Both the position numbers and the translations under genes were made by a program. A stretch of 64,000 bases of DNA, from positions 63,582,253 to 63,646,252 of the forward strand of contig OZ026525.1 of the NCBI GenBank assembly GCA_964019695.1. Reading direction: 5' to 3'. The notes under the pieces were generated by a model. It was not told the origin of the DNA. It worked only from the letters and a program-made list of their open reading frames with translations, and did no database searches. This stretch comes from Loripinus fragilis. Lineage: Eukaryota; Mollusca; Bivalvia; Lucinida; Lucinidae. This document shows, piece by piece, positions 1-11,704 of the stretch; position 1 is the stretch's first letter, and each line of letters starts with the position of its first letter.

Positions 1-333
1 AAGAAGGGAATTCAGCCACAGATATGAAATACATGTACGAGTCTCGGGGACTAAATCAAGAAGATTAAAATCGAATAATACATAACAAAAAGACAAGCAT
101 TTGGGCTCATTTGATTGAGAAAATAAGCTCTAGAAGATCCAGAAGCAATTATCTTGTTATGTATTGGAAAACAATGGTTTTGTTTAACGATATGTGCTAA
201 ATGTTTTACCGTGTAGTGCTTTTTCTGAGATAAAATCAGCATGTGGGGCATACTCAAACGGTGAAGAGCCAGATCAGACGGTTCATCTTATTTGGTTCTT
301 TTACTGTTTGCTTACATAATTACCATCTTTCAA

Positions 334-440
334 GAAAGGCATGTCTGGTTGTAAACCCAATCACGGTTTATAGCTATGGTTTCCACTTTAATTGTACGAC
401 AGTGGGTCAGGCCTCAGACTCATTGACGGCACTGACGTAA
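334..440 (+). pseudogene. 3' remnant of a retroelement reverse transcriptase ORF
   Basis: The last ~35 codons read CLVVNPITV ... FNCT.VG.ASDS then a stop. They match almost residue for residue the C-terminal end of the longer remnant at 40093-40534, including the following 3' sequence with a 'gcctgatgct' block. I recognise this as the C-terminal tail of a reverse-transcriptase ORF common in mollusc genomes, but I cannot name the clade. Nothing upstream of about 334 continues the reading frame, so it is a heavily 5'-truncated, dead copy. Confidence 0.5.
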
Positions 441-605
441 AGCTTTAATCCGTTGGTTGGTGCCTGATGCTTGTCGTTGGATGGGCCCTACATGGCTCAA
501 CTTTTTTTTTCAGCTCGGGCTATCTTTAAGTCATAAGACCTTATTCTTGTTTCAACATTATTACAGTTAATTTGTTTTGTTGGTTTCTCTGTGACGTTAG
601 GTAGC

Positions 606-988
606 CAACATACGAGCTAAATATGGTGGCATTCTAACAACAACAGAATCTATGACGACGATTCGGTACCAATAAAATGCACTTAAGCCCCCTCGCCCCA
701 GTGGCTAAGTTTCTGTCCGGTCAAAGGCAACTGTTCTGTTGTTGTTGATACATTGTTAATTATTGACCCCTTTGTCGTGGTTCATTATCTGTTCCTTGTT
801 TTTATTATATAATACTTAATGTCCTTTCTGGTGCAATCACCTTGATGAGGAAGAGAGAACTGGTGGCTTACTTCAATTATCTTCGTGGTGTCTTTCGACT
901 GTTATTGCTATGTGGCTGTTTCTCGCGGTGCGTGGGTTGGTCTGCAGTGTGTGTGTGTGTGTGTGGTATTTCTTGATCATACTCACTT
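606..988 (+). repeat. Dispersed repeat family E, copy 1
   Basis: This stretch aligns with 54830-55200, and in reverse with 30444-30765 and 32551-32815. Shared blocks are 'aacaacaacagaatct', 'gttgttgttgat', 'gcaatcac.ttga.gaggaagag' and the end 'tttc.tgatcatactcactta'. It has no coding capacity. It shows the ancestral order of the repeat and so helps interpret the nested element at 50981-59149. Confidence 0.7.
947..965. repeat. (GT)n microsatellite
   Basis: About nine uninterrupted GT dinucleotides lie near the end of repeat family E. Confidence 0.9.
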
Positions 989-1314
989 ACATAAATGTAC
1001 GTTTTTGCAACTATCACTGTACTTGTGTTCAACAGAACCATGTGACAAAATATATTGCTTAAGATAACGTAGAGCCATTCGATGTTATAAATCACTTGTA
1101 ATAGTTTTAAATTTGTCTGGAAAAATGCGTCTCTTCGACAGTGATTTGAATATTGATCAACATCAGAGGCAATCTAGATACATGTGCATATGCAGATAAC
1201 CAAATATACACAGACACAGTGCTAAGCGGCAGACCGAATGAAAAGTGTGCATTTTTTTGCATTTTTCGCAGCTTAAACGTTTTCAATGCAACGCATTTAA
1301 GCAGTTTACATATA

Positions 1315-2682
1315 CGAGGGTCATTTTTTATGTTCGTAGAATCGGGCTGTATCTCTACAAATATAGAATTTACGGTACCATAAGTATATATATTTTGAAA
1401 GGTCTAGCTTCTATCTATCAACTGATATAAATTTGACATCATTAGCGCATAGTTCGGTCAAGATATATAGCTTTGAATAGGGCATGGTTAAGGACACTGG
1501 TCGAGATCCATGCCATTATAACCACGCAGCAAGCAGGAAATTAGACGCTGTTAAGTTCCATTCGCTATAGTGATATTTAGCATTTGTCAAGCTGAATTTT
1601 CTTTTGCACCATCAAAATTAATTACTCAAACGCTAATCGTAGACAAGTGCAGCAAAACTATTAGCATGTTGTTTGCTCTGCTATAACAATTTTAAAACAC
1701 CCATCAATATACCAAAATAATCACAGCCATGTGCTAGTTATCAAATCTGTTAAAATTACGATTATGAACAAATTTTAAAATTTCTTCTGGTTTTGCATAG
1801 CACATGATATATTTAATCATTCGTCAGCAGTTATATTGATGTATCGATTTAAACGTGTAACTGGCAACTTCCGGTACTGACATATCCCCATGTTATAAAA
1901 GGTGGGTGGGGTAAATCAACCCCGCGTAGAAAACACAAAAACAATCGGATCTGCATAATTTTCTTATTGCAGTAATTTCAACACCTCTTTAGAGGCACAA
2001 ACATCTTTAATGTATTTTCTAAATGTAGTAACGCTCTATGACGTAATTTATGTACAAAATAAGGGATTTTAGCACCCTTTAGGCTATTTATTTTGCAGCT
2101 CGTTTCTAATAAAACAAAAGTATTAACCTTTCATTGGAATGAAAGTTACCATAACACTTCCATCTTCCATATAAACAAGAAACAGTATCATACTACTTTA
2201 CAGCTAACATATTTACCCACATTCAAAACCCCGTATCCAACTTCCACTCGTGTCAACTGTTTAAAAGTAAAAGTTTATATGCCTTCTGTTCAATTTGCTG
2301 AGGTTCCAAACAAATCTTCCATATCCATTAATTGCTACGTATATTCTATAATGTTTATATGATATTGTAGCACGTGGTGTCCTTGATCTGCAGCCAAATT
2401 TTCAGAAGCTGTGTATGGCTATGGACCCATTTTCATGCAATTGTTACAAACGTTCTGTCAGAGACTAAGTCCATAAATGTCATATTTATACCATATTTCT
2501 AGTGTGCGATATATAGGTATGTCTTTGCTTCTTAGAAGTCATTTAAGTAATGCATTTTGAAATAATTTTAGGTTGCATGTATAGGTAAAAGCTCAATTTT
2601 TCCAAATATATGCATGATGTATGCATTTACTTTCTCCGTTTTCATTAAATCTACCTCTCTACGAACATAAAAACGTCCCTCG
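1315..2682 (+). mobile_element. Non-autonomous element with mariner-like ends, copy 1 (1.37 kb)
   Basis: The element starts CGAGGGTCATTTTTTATG and ends with the near-complement, TACGAACATAAAAACG then TCCCTCG. TA dinucleotides lie outside both ends (1313-1314 and 2683-2684), as expected for Tc1/mariner target duplication. A second copy in reverse orientation occupies 41443-42802 and matches along its whole length. The only ORF of note (89 codons at 2093-2362) does not resemble a transposase and is not obviously conserved, so the element is probably mobilised in trans. Mariner assignment rests on the CGAGGGTC terminus and the TA target. Confidence 0.65.
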
Positions 2683-2869
2683 TATTTTCTTAGTAATTTT
2701 GTCAGATAATGCAGATTTACCAGAGCCTTTACTGCTCGCATGCACAAAGAAGGGTGAATGAATGCTCGCGCCAACATTTAGTCCTTTAACCCACCTAAGC
2801 CTGCGCATGTACGTTTAAAGAATGGCTTAACGTATATGCGATACGTACCACAAGATCATGAACTGGACC

Positions 2870-3117
2870 ATGAGCCGCGACATAAGATTTCCAACGATGT
2901 GGTAATTTGACAACAATAGACTCAAACGAGCCTGTGTAGCCTACTTTTAATGTAAGAAACACCAAATGATGTTCGGTCGGTAGCATAACACTCATATATT
3001 TATAATATTCAAGCGACTAGCAAAGGCTCTGGTCAGACTGCGCGTACGCGCAGGCTGATCTGAGCCTTTGCTGGAAGCACATATTACATTGTTGGATATC
3101 CTCTGTCTCGGACCATA
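2870..3117. mobile_element. MITE family M, copy A
   Basis: This foldback element has ends of the type GAGCCGCGACATAAGATTTCC / TTGGATATCCTCTGTCTCGGAC and an inner part containing GACTGCGCGTACGCGCAGG between two 'aggctctg' / 'gagcctttg' arms. It is noticeably diverged at its right end. It is related to copies B (4618-4853), C (7193-7429) and D (33275-33511). Confidence 0.7.
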
Positions 3118-4617
3118 TGCTGTCATGCCCGTCTGTATTAGCCATTAGTTTAAACGTGTTTTATGTGCTTAAAAGAATCTTTCGCCAAGACGGTTTATTT
3201 GAGTACTCATAACATATGTTTTGGTTGAGAAATATTTTCTTTTCTTCATTTTCTCTCATCTGGAAGCCTGGTATTGCACAATATGCAGTCTGCACTCAAA
3301 TTAAATGAGGCGTATTATTCTGCAAGTATAAGTGAGCAAATGCACTCTGTGCTCATTTATTTAGTGATTATCAGCCATAAATAACATTTTCTATAATTCA
3401 TTACGCCATTAAAATGCACAGCACTGTCGTACTAAACATAGTTTTGAGACAACGGCAGACACTTTAAATATAATTAGCTTCTTTCAAATTTAAATTAGAA
3501 CCCCGAGATTGCATGTTTTCCATCATTTTAACGCTAACATAAATGCAAATTACTGGTTTATAAATAAGAATTCTCGAACGACATATTGGATGCAAGAGCC
3601 AGTATAGACATGCTCCTGTTGTCGCGCATGTACAGAATTCATGGCGCAAATGGATCTATTTTTTCTCACGTGCGTAGTCGACATTTAAGATTGGAATGAC
3701 CATGGAATCATGAATACTTCGGGTCCCTTGCAAAGTAAGTGAAGCCCTTCGGGCTTCACATTAACTTTTCAAAAGTTCATAGTTTTCAAAGTTAAGTCTA
3801 GTTTCGAAACCCATATTAGCCTAGTTTCCATTTAATAGAACATCATCAAACAGTGAATAACCAGATCAGACGCCGCCAAACGCGGCGTCTGATCAGGTTC
3901 TACACTGTTTGCTTGCAGAGTTGTGCTTTTAAACTTTGAATAGAATTGAAAAATACAACCCAACAGCCCTTAAAGCTGCATAGTCTGTAACTTTTGATAT
4001 TCTACATAATAATAATCATGTAATTTTGGAAATAAAGTTTCTTTTTTTTCAAGAATACAGTAGAAATACTCAAATTCAGGTAACATTTTACCATTTTCAT
4101 AAATTTTAACAAATTATATCTATCAAAACAACAGCATTTATGTTAAAAATCAACTGTCTAGAATTATTGGAGGGACGAAAATAATTCTTAACAAGAAAAA
4201 AATCACCTGTTTTTATTAGATAATTCACTGTTCCATGCAGCTTTCAGCTGTAATGAACATATTTATTGTGAAAACATAACTTAATTCTGTTTTTACAAAT
4301 GATTTAATTTTTTTTTTTCGAAAAATGTTCATAGTTACAGATCCTAGTCTCTTTAAAGCGGAAATTGACTGCTGATATATGTAACGGTGGGAAATTCCAT
4401 TCGGCATAAATGAGTTAAATATAAAAAAAAACTAAACACTAAAAATATTTTCTGACTATCAAGTGGTGCCTGCTTTCCGATGAAAATGACGCTGCCATAA
4501 TATTTCAAGATTTTAAGTTGTTTTTTCTAGATATTCCTTTAGAAATGCATGTACATGTACTTGTTAAAACTCTCACGCCAAAATCTCATGTGATTGTTAA
4601 ACATGTTAAATATAAAT
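3118..4617. other. Gene-free stretch with two short hairpins
   Basis: I see no coding potential here. A perfect short hairpin, GTGAAGCCC-TTC-GGGCTTCAC, sits at 3740-3760. A strong palindrome, GATCAGACGCCGC-CAAAC-GCGGCGTCTGATC, sits near 3864-3894 inside a 'ccagatcagacgcc...' repeat that also occurs around 17641 and 63250. The rest is AT-rich unique-looking sequence. Confidence 0.6.
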
Positions 4618-4853
4618 GAGCCACGACATGTGATTTCCATCAATGTGGCATTTTGACATGAATAGTCTCAGACGAGCCGTTTCCAGCCGCAATTAAGCTT
4701 AGAAACTCCAAATGCTGTTCGGTCAGTAGCGTAACAGTCATAGAATATTCAAGCGACCAGCAAAGGCTCTGATCAGACTGCACGTATGTGCAGGCTGGTC
4801 TGAACCTTTGCTGGTCGCACATAAACATTGTTGGAAATCTCATGCCGTGGCTC
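4618..4853. mobile_element. MITE family M, copy B
   Basis: Terminal inverted repeats GAGCCACGACATGTGATTTCC and GGAAATCTCATGCCGTGGCTC bound a ~236 bp foldback with the family's inner GC-rich palindrome. It has no coding capacity. Confidence 0.85.
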
Positions 4854-5410
4854 AAATGTATGAATGAATGCATTTAAACGAACTAAACTTGTTGAAAATT
4901 GTAGGAACAATGCGTATTGAAACCATTCTAATTGTTAAACAATTAAGCATTGATAGTTTCTGCATCTTCAGTTTGAGAACGTTATCTGATATGGCACTTA
5001 CTCATATAGATATATTTACATTTTCAAAGCAAGCCTTAAATGAATCTTTATGTTTTTGCAACCATTCATAGCCTCATGTACGACACAAAATTTGATTAAC
5101 AGCTACCAAGCTAACTTGCCCGAGCAATTCGCTTCGAACATCGAATTCATTCGCCAGATGTGATACTGGTGTTGTGATTGACATCGAGACACACCTTAGT
5201 CGCACGTGCAAAACAAGCTTCTTGTTTGCTCCATTGGCTGTCCGTATTCACACTGGCTGTTCCGTTTTTCCGTTTAACACTCCAACAAAACCGTTAATAC
5301 GATTAAATATGAAATTGTTTTATCTAGCCCCGAAATATTCATGATTCCATTAACCTTCCAAAAATCGAATTCATTTCTTAAATGACCATCGCTTCAATAC
5401 TATATCCCCA

Positions 5411-5411
<1 letters not shown>

Positions 5412-5445
<34 letters not shown>
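5412..5445. repeat. (CA)n microsatellite
   Basis: About 17 CA units, followed by a shorter ACACAC run at about 5461-5473. Confidence 0.95.
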
Positions 5446-5446
<1 letters not shown>

Positions 5447-5472
5447 TAAATCTAAAAACAACACACACACAC

Positions 5473-5655
5473 ATATATTTATCAGATAACGTCGCGCGTC
5501 TGGGAGTGAAATAGCGCCATGCAATAAAATCGATAAACCAGCACGTCCATAACAACATTGCGTACAAATGTACATAATGACAAAATTATAACGTTTTCCG
5601 ACAGAAATGAGATTTCAAAGTAATCTTAATGTCATCTGATTAATAGAATCTAACA
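5473..5655 (-). repeat. Partial copy of foldback family F, reverse orientation
   Basis: The stretch contains, in reverse, the blocks found at 27240-27400 and 31590-31790. Shared parts are the 'tcgataaacca' block, 'gtccataacaac' and 'cattgcgtac', and 'aaattataacg'. The half carrying the AAAGAGATAAAATGCGAGGC hairpin is missing. Confidence 0.6.
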
Positions 5656-5656
5656 T

Positions 5657-6130
5657 TCAATATTTACAGCACAGTCCACGATAATTATGGCGTCACTGAA
5701 TTTGACAACTACATGTACGTCACTTTAAAAACATTTTCCTGAACTTTTACTTCCGAGAATATCTTAAGTTGTCTGAATCTGTCGACCGTTATATCGGTAC
5801 ATGTGACATATTTAAGGCACAAATAAATATCGGGAGCGCAGTGGCTCAGTGGTAGAGTGCTTGGCTCGAGACCGAGGGGCCGCGGGTTCGAGCCTCACCG
5901 GCGTCACTGCGTTGTGGTCCTTGAGAAAGACACATTTATCCTAGCTTAGTACTGGTTCAACCCAGGAATACCCGTCCCTGTTTAACTGAAAGATTGTTGA
6001 TGGGACGTAAAGAATCAAATCAAACAAAGAAAACAAACAAACAAATAAATATAATCACAACCTGTTCTGAATTCAAATTGGGATATTGTAAATCACTCCT
6101 TTTTTGACATGATTGATTTTTAATACGAAC
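5657..6130 (+). repeat. P450-unit downstream flank, copy with nested SINE
   Basis: The sequence from 'ttcaatatttacag' onward matches 10278-10530, downstream of P450-2, and more loosely 30232-30420. It is interrupted by the SINE at 5831-6042. Since this flank normally follows a P450, its presence here suggests that a further P450 unit once lay upstream and has been lost or displaced; that is inference. Confidence 0.6.
5831..6042 (+). mobile_element. tRNA-derived SINE with 10-bp target duplication
   Basis: The 5' part is tRNA-like. It has an A-box-like TGGCTCAGTGGTAGAGTGC and a B-box-like GGTTCGAGCC at normal spacing. The body ends 'gatgggacgtaaag' followed by an A/C-rich AAACAAACAAA tail. The direct repeat AAATAAATAT flanks it (5821-5830 and 6043-6052). 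The paralogous stretch near 10430-10460 lacks the insert and gives an approximate empty site. No functional tRNA is implied. Confidence 0.9.
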
Positions 6131-6705
6131 TTTCAAAATTGTAACTCATTTTTACCCAGTTTAAGGACAATCATATGCTACTTAATACTTCCAACATAGA
6201 AATCTTTTCAATACTTAATATACAGTTTGTTTTATGTATGGACTGCCAATTTATGTAATAGAAAGGACATGCCACCCAAGTCATTAATGTTTACCTAAAA
6301 TGGTCGTTATCATCATCCAACTTCTTTATTTGAATTTTAATTACTGCTCATGGCCTGAAGCTTTTTAAAAAAAACGTGAATTTATTTTGTTTCCCAAGCC
6401 ATAACAAGATACTGCATGATACATTTTGGTAACAGCCCCCAAAATTGGATTTCGATTTTAGAATACATTATATATTAAAAAATCTGACATTGAAAATCTT
6501 AAATGTTTATTTTTATTTCATGGACTATCATTTTACCTTTTAGAAAAAAAAGTCGGGGGTCACCGTACTAATTATCTTTCAGGACTGCCGAATTTAACCC
6601 CACCCCACAGATTATGAGGAAAATTCAATATACAAGTTTCCGAGTCTCAGTTGAGTTGAGCATGAAATAATTCTTACAACCTCGGGGTCTGATTTTCATG
6701 CGACG
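6053..6705. other. Gene-free stretch
   Basis: The first ~80 bases continue the P450 downstream flank. The remainder is AT-rich with homopolymer A/T runs, and I see no coding or repeat signal. Confidence 0.5.
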
Positions 6706-6758
6706 GCATGCGCGGATCCAGAAAGTTTTGTCAGAGGGGTCCAAATAACACTATAAAT

Positions 6759-6826
6759 GGGCCATCATCGGCCCGCCAGCGAAACGCCATTAAAATGGCG
6801 TTTCGCTGGTGGGCCGATGATGGCCC
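6759..6826. repeat. 32-bp-arm near-perfect palindrome
   Basis: Arms 6759-6790 and 6795-6826 are reverse complements with one mismatch around a 4-base loop (TAAA). The arms start GGGCCATCATCGG and end CCGATGATGGCCC. Degenerate versions occupy the equivalent place at about 11913-11980 and near 41190-41250. Confidence 0.95.
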
Positions 6827-7192
6827 AACATTGAATAGTGACTTGGTATCTTTGTGATTTTTCAGGGGATCCGGACCAGTATTGCTAAGAAACCCTACAT
6901 TTTTGCGATTTTTTCAGAGGTGTCCGGACCCCCTGTCCCCCCTCTGGATCCGCCCATGGACGAGGCTCATAAAATAACACTTCAACAATTGTACGCTTCG
7001 GTAGGTGGCTTCACTAAGGCCATGTGTTGTTTATATCCACTATCTGGTTTCTTTACACCCTGTGTACCCTGACCTGTGAACCACGACGTGCGAAAACCTG
7101 TCTTCAGGGTTTGCGAACATACTATAGAATCAGCCTAGTTTACTCTATAGCCACGAGCTGGAATGACAGCAGCGCATGCGTAGCAAGCATAT

Positions 7193-7429
7193 GAGCCGTG
7201 ACATGTGTTTTCCAACACTGTGGCATTTTGACATGAATAGGCTCAGACGAGCCTGTGCAGCCTCCTTTTAAGCTTAGAAACTCCAAATGATGTTCAGTCA
7301 GTTGCTTCATATTCATAGAATATTCAGGCTACTAGCGAAGGCTCTGATCAGACTGCGCGTATGCGCAGGCTGGTCTGAGCCTTTGCTGGTCGCACATACC
7401 ACATTGTTGGAAATCTCAAGTCGCGGCTC
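7193..7429. mobile_element. MITE family M, copy C (about 215 bp upstream of P450-1)
   Basis: Ends are GAGCCGTGACATGTGTTTTCC and GGAAATCTCAAGTCGCGGCTC. The flanks read 'agcatat' and 'atatatatcgc', consistent with a short AT-rich target duplication. The equivalent promoter segments of the other P450 units lack the element, so it inserted after the units duplicated. Confidence 0.88.
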
Positions 7430-7645
7430 ATATATATCGCACTATCGTGACAGCGATAAATACAGAGACTGATCAGACAGCGATGAACATACTGATTTGT
7501 AATTTTATTTTGCGCATGTTTTCCTTGTACTTGTCATTACTTGGATCAAAATCCTTGTTTGTAATACAAAACATTAACTAAAATGGCTTAATGTTCAAGC
7601 CTATACTAAATTCTGAATGAGCCACGAAGCACTGATAGAAGCAAA

Positions 7646-9157
7646 ATGGATGTTTTTTTTATATATCTAGCAATAGGTTTAATAGCATTTGTGATTATGG
7701 TTTGGCATACGCGGACAATTCAATCAAGCTTCAGGTCACCACCAGGGTGTAGGTCTTTGCCATTTGTTGGGAACATGTTTTCTCTCAACTTTCATAGAGT
7801 GCATTTGACATTCGCTAAGCTTGCAGACCTATATGGCAACATATTTAAAGTGTCTATTCTTGGAAAGGAGTTATAGTAATCAACGACATTACAATGTTTA
7901 GAAAGGCACTCCAAGGAGAAGAATTCGTTGACGCGTTTGCTGACAGACCAGATACATTTAGTACAAAGTACATAATGTTTGATTCTGACATCGCTGTTGG
8001 AAAAGCCAGTCAAAGTCTATATACACTTCGAAAAATGTTACACAAAGGTTTCAAAGAGTTTGGCGAAGGTGTTGCTAGGTTTGAATATCAAGTAAATGAT
8101 GAATTAGACAGATTGGTGGCTGAGTTAAATACACACTCTAGTAAGGATATCGACATTTGTCCATTATTTAAGAAGTCTTTCTCGAATTGGATATCTTCGC
8201 TCATAACAGGTCAGAGAGCCAAGCATTCTGACGCAGAGATAATATTAGATTTTAACAAATCTCTGAGTACTTTTGGGAGTGGAGGAACGCTTCTTTTAAC
8301 ATCACTATTGCCAAGTTTAAGATTCTTGCCAGGTAAATACATTGCATTATATCAAAATTGCATAAAAGCACGTGTCAGACTTCTCCGAAGGTTTTACTAT
8401 AGTCATGACGATGGATCGCATACTCCCAGAAAAGATGCAAGTAGTCTTTTAGCTGCATTGATGCAAATGCAGAGAGAAAAGAATGAACAGGCTGGATACG
8501 AGGTAGTTAGTGATCTACGAGGATTATTACTCGATATCATCTTTGCTGGCTTGACACTACTTTGGCAGCACTTCTAAATAGTTTTGCCCTGCTTCTTGTG
8601 TATCCAGAATGCAAAACAAAAATATCACCGAAATCGACAGAGTCATTGGAAAAGTACGGGCACCAAGTCTCAACGATAGAAAGCACATGCCATACATAAA
8701 TGCTTTCTTAATGGAAGTTCATCGCTATGCCACAGAAGCACCAACTGCGGTACCACACGTCTGTACGAGGGATGTTAATTTTGAGGGATATCACATAAAG
8801 AGAGGTGCAATCGTATTTCCCAACATATGGTTTATTCATCATGACGAGAAGCTATGGCTTGATCCATGGAACTTTCGACCGGAAAGGTTTCTTGATTCAA
8901 ATGGGGAATTGCTTCCAGCAGACCATGACCTTAGGAAAGCATGGATTCCTTTCTCATTGGGTAGGAGAGCATGCCCTGGTGAGACATTGGCAATGACGAG
9001 GACGTTCCTCTACCTGATTCGGATTCTACAGGAGTTTGATATTACACCAGCATCTTCAGGTTGTATTCCCAACGTTGATCCAAGGAGTTATCCACCTAGT
9101 GCAGTCCATTGTGTTGAAGCGTATCTCTGCAAACTAGTTCCTAGATTATACATCTGA
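7646..9157 (+). pseudogene. P450-1: cytochrome P450 with frameshifts
   Basis: Intronless copy of the cluster's microsomal P450. The N-terminal hydrophobic anchor, a Pro-rich hinge (SPPGCRSLPFVGN), the K-helix EVHR, the FRPERF meander and the haem loop FSLGRRACPGE are all recognisable. Compared with intact P450-3, about two bases are missing near 7870, one near 8553 (just before the I-helix GLDTT) and one near 8622. One extra T near 9149 alters the last residues. The reading frame is therefore broken into three pieces (7646-7876, 7894-8577, 8609-9157). An AATAAA lies at 9269-9274, about 110 bp past the stop. The most likely reading is a young pseudogene, since most residues are still conserved. 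Several one-base errors in the assembly could give the same picture but four would be needed. Confidence 0.9.
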
Positions 9158-9721
9158 TAGATAAGTACTTAGTTTAGTATGTCGAATATAACAAGAAAAG
9201 TATGACATATTATGTCATATAACATGTTGTAAGGGACGGTTCGTAGAAGTATAGGATTCATAGAGGGTAATAAAAGCAGAAGATAGCCAATAGTTTGAGT
9301 TTGTTTTCGGAGAACTTAACATGATTGGCAATGCCATTGAATTATCTTAGATTTTCAAATGACATGTGGTTAAATTTCGTTTTTAAAGGTATCCACTAAT
9401 GGAAACTAGTATTAACGAACGCTTTAAATACTCATTTTTCTGACCAAGTGTTATTGATATTGAAATGCATTTAACGGATATGTTTGCATCTAAATTGACC
9501 AAAGTTTATGGTCTTTCGAAAAAGGTTTTTTCATGTGTATTTCTCATTTATGCGAACAGCGAAGGCCTTGGTGAGACTGTTACATTGGAATAGGTTTTCT
9601 CGTACAACTAGTATCTCATTTTAAGAAGCAGCGATGGCTCTCGCGAGTCTGTGCATTGGCATACGCGGAGTCTGATCAGAGCCTTTGCTAGTCGTTCGAA
9701 TGTTAATATGACTATTAATCT

Positions 9722-10036
9722 ACTGACGAGAAACTTTGGCATTATCCGCGGAACTTTCGACCAGAAAGGTTTCTTGGGTCTAATGGGGAGCTGCTGGCAG
9801 CAGACCACGACCTTAGGAAAGCATGGGTTCCTTTCTCATTGGGTAGGAGATCACGCCCTGGCGAGACAAAGGCAATGACGAGGACTTTCCTCAACCTGAC
9901 TCGGATCCTACAAGAGTTTGATATTACACCACTATCTTCAGGTTGTATTCCTAACGTTGATCCTAGGAGTTTTCCACCTAGTGCGGTCCTTTGTGTTGAA
10001 GAATATCTCTGTAAACTTGTACATCTGTTGGATGAG
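9722..10036 (+). pseudogene. P450-2: 3' fragment of a cytochrome P450
   Basis: Only the last fifth of the gene is present. It starts at the DEK segment before FRPERF and runs through FSLGRRSRPGE to the C-terminal DPRSFPPSAVLCVEEYLC. The haem-ligand cysteine codon of the FxxGxRxCxG loop is CGC (Arg) instead of TGC, so even if joined to a 5' part it could not bind haem normally. About six bases are missing near the C-terminus relative to the paralogues. The sequence before 9722 is unrelated to P450, so the rest was lost by deletion or was never copied. Confidence 0.92.
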
Positions 10037-11704
10037 TATCAAGTTTATTATGTCCGCATATAATAGTTGATGTCATCTGTATTGTTTATAATTCAGCTGT
10101 GGGGTGAGAAACCTGTATTCAGGGTCTAAGCCTTTATGGGAGGCTGTTCGTGTTCAAAATTGTAGAACTGTTGTTTCTGAATCTTCAAAATGAAAAAATA
10201 TAATACTTATATAAGTTTAATTTTGCTACCAGTGTTGTACATTCAAATGTTAGAATGGCGACTGGTAGTGTCAATTCAATATTTACAGTACAATGCACAA
10301 TTCTAAGACGGCATTGGATTTGACACATACGCCACTTTGAAAACATTTGCCAGAACTTTGATTTCCGAGAATATCATATGGTTACATATTCAGTTGGTAT
10401 AACCATATGTCAAACGTAATATAGGCAACCTATTTAAGACGAAAATTAATTCAATCACAAACTGATTTAATTTCAATTGGAATATTGTAGATAACTTGAA
10501 TTCATGTTACTCAAATAAATGAATGATTTTTTAACAATTTTCAAAATTGTTCTTCATTTTAGACAAACACATTTTACTCCATTTATATCGTCATCACCAA
10601 TATTTTACAATAAAGTACATTTTAGACAATATGAGATATGCACATGCAAACTGAAAGTGTTCCCGGTCTCCAAATGTTGTACTTTATAGCTTTTTTATGT
10701 GGATTATAAGTAGTCTGCAATAATTTAGACTGGCTGTACCTGTTCCAGACAAAAGTCAACCCTTCTAGTATCTACGTCAAAATAATTTTACTTTAAATAC
10801 TGTCGAATCAACGATATATGATACTTGGCGAGGTTTCCTTGTTTTCTGTCATTCAAGTGGTCCAAATCTACAGTTATAATAAATCTACCATATGCTCGGG
10901 TCGTCGATAGGTCATGCTTTACCTGTTTATAAGAAAAATGGAACCGTACCTTTAAACTGACAATGCAGCTGTTGAAAGGACAGTATAGACCAGTCAACCC
11001 TTCAGGTGGCTGACAGTATTGAGGACTTCTACTAGCTGCCAGTTGAAATGCCAAACCTAATACTGATCCTGTATCGATATATTGTGTCGTCTCTAACGTG
11101 TACGATCTACTTGTTAAGTCAGAGCTTATAGACTAAAGTTTTCCAGCTGCTTCATCAAGGTGCATAAGACCTGTTTGAGTTTATTGAAGACAAAATTTTA
11201 GGCCTTATCGCGAGAATACCTGTCTTTGTGGTTTCCGACAAAATGAGGTTTAAATCAGTCTACTCAGCTACATAGACTAGCTAGAAAATTGAAAGTTAGA
11301 AGGTAGCAAGTCTAGATATAATCCTTTCAAATCAGCGAATAACAAATGCGCTGATGATACTGTGCAGATGCGCAGGCTGGTCTACGCCTTTGTTGTTCGC
11401 AAACCACTGAAGACAGGTTTTCTCACGTCGGGGTCCAAATAATACCTTTAACTCTTTGTCTCACTGGGTAATTTTTCGTCTGCTGATTTTTTTTCTCTCC
11501 AAAATCAGCAGTATCGAAAAATATATTTCAAGAGTACAATAAAAGTGTCAAACAGTTCCTGTCCAGATCTGGTTCCAAATTGTTTGCGAAGGTTACCAGC
11601 AGACGAAAATTGTAGGCAATGAATTAAGTTTTTGATGTTGCTGTCTTTATCACTTCGATCATAATTTTATATGGTGCGTCTAATAGTTCAATATTCTGAC
11701 TAGT
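10037..11704. other. Gene-free stretch; downstream flank of P450-2 and foldback-like repeats
   Basis: 10278-10760 is the P450-unit downstream flank, without the SINE found in the copy at 5657-6130. Around 11340-11440 is a copy of the 'ctgaagacaggttttctcacg' type repeat that recurs through the window. 11440-11630 is a foldback bounded by CGTCTGCTGAT and CAGCAGACGAA, related to about 17030-17200. I see no gene. Confidence 0.5.

Larger units (their letters stand above)
6706..7645 (+). repeat. P450-unit upstream flank of P450-1
   Basis: This block recurs upstream of P450-3 (about 11705-12753), P450-4 (about 17455-18178), P450-5 (about 33130-33854) and P450-7, and in partial form at 39802-40092. 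Landmarks in order are 'ggatccagaaagttttgtcag' (not in every copy), 'ataaaataac.cttcaacaattg', 'cttcac', 'tgaaccacgac', 'gacagcgat' and 'ctgatcagacagc'. It holds the palindrome at 6759-6826 and MITE C. The near-ATG part is less conserved than in the other copies, and no clean CATATAAA box is seen before 7646. Confidence 0.7.

Noticed and set aside
3740..3760. Hairpin resembling a bacterial terminator
   Set aside because: The window is eukaryotic, there is no upstream gene and no U-tract.
5831..5905. Possible tRNA gene
   Set aside because: A and B boxes are present but the unit continues into a SINE body with an A-rich tail and target duplications.
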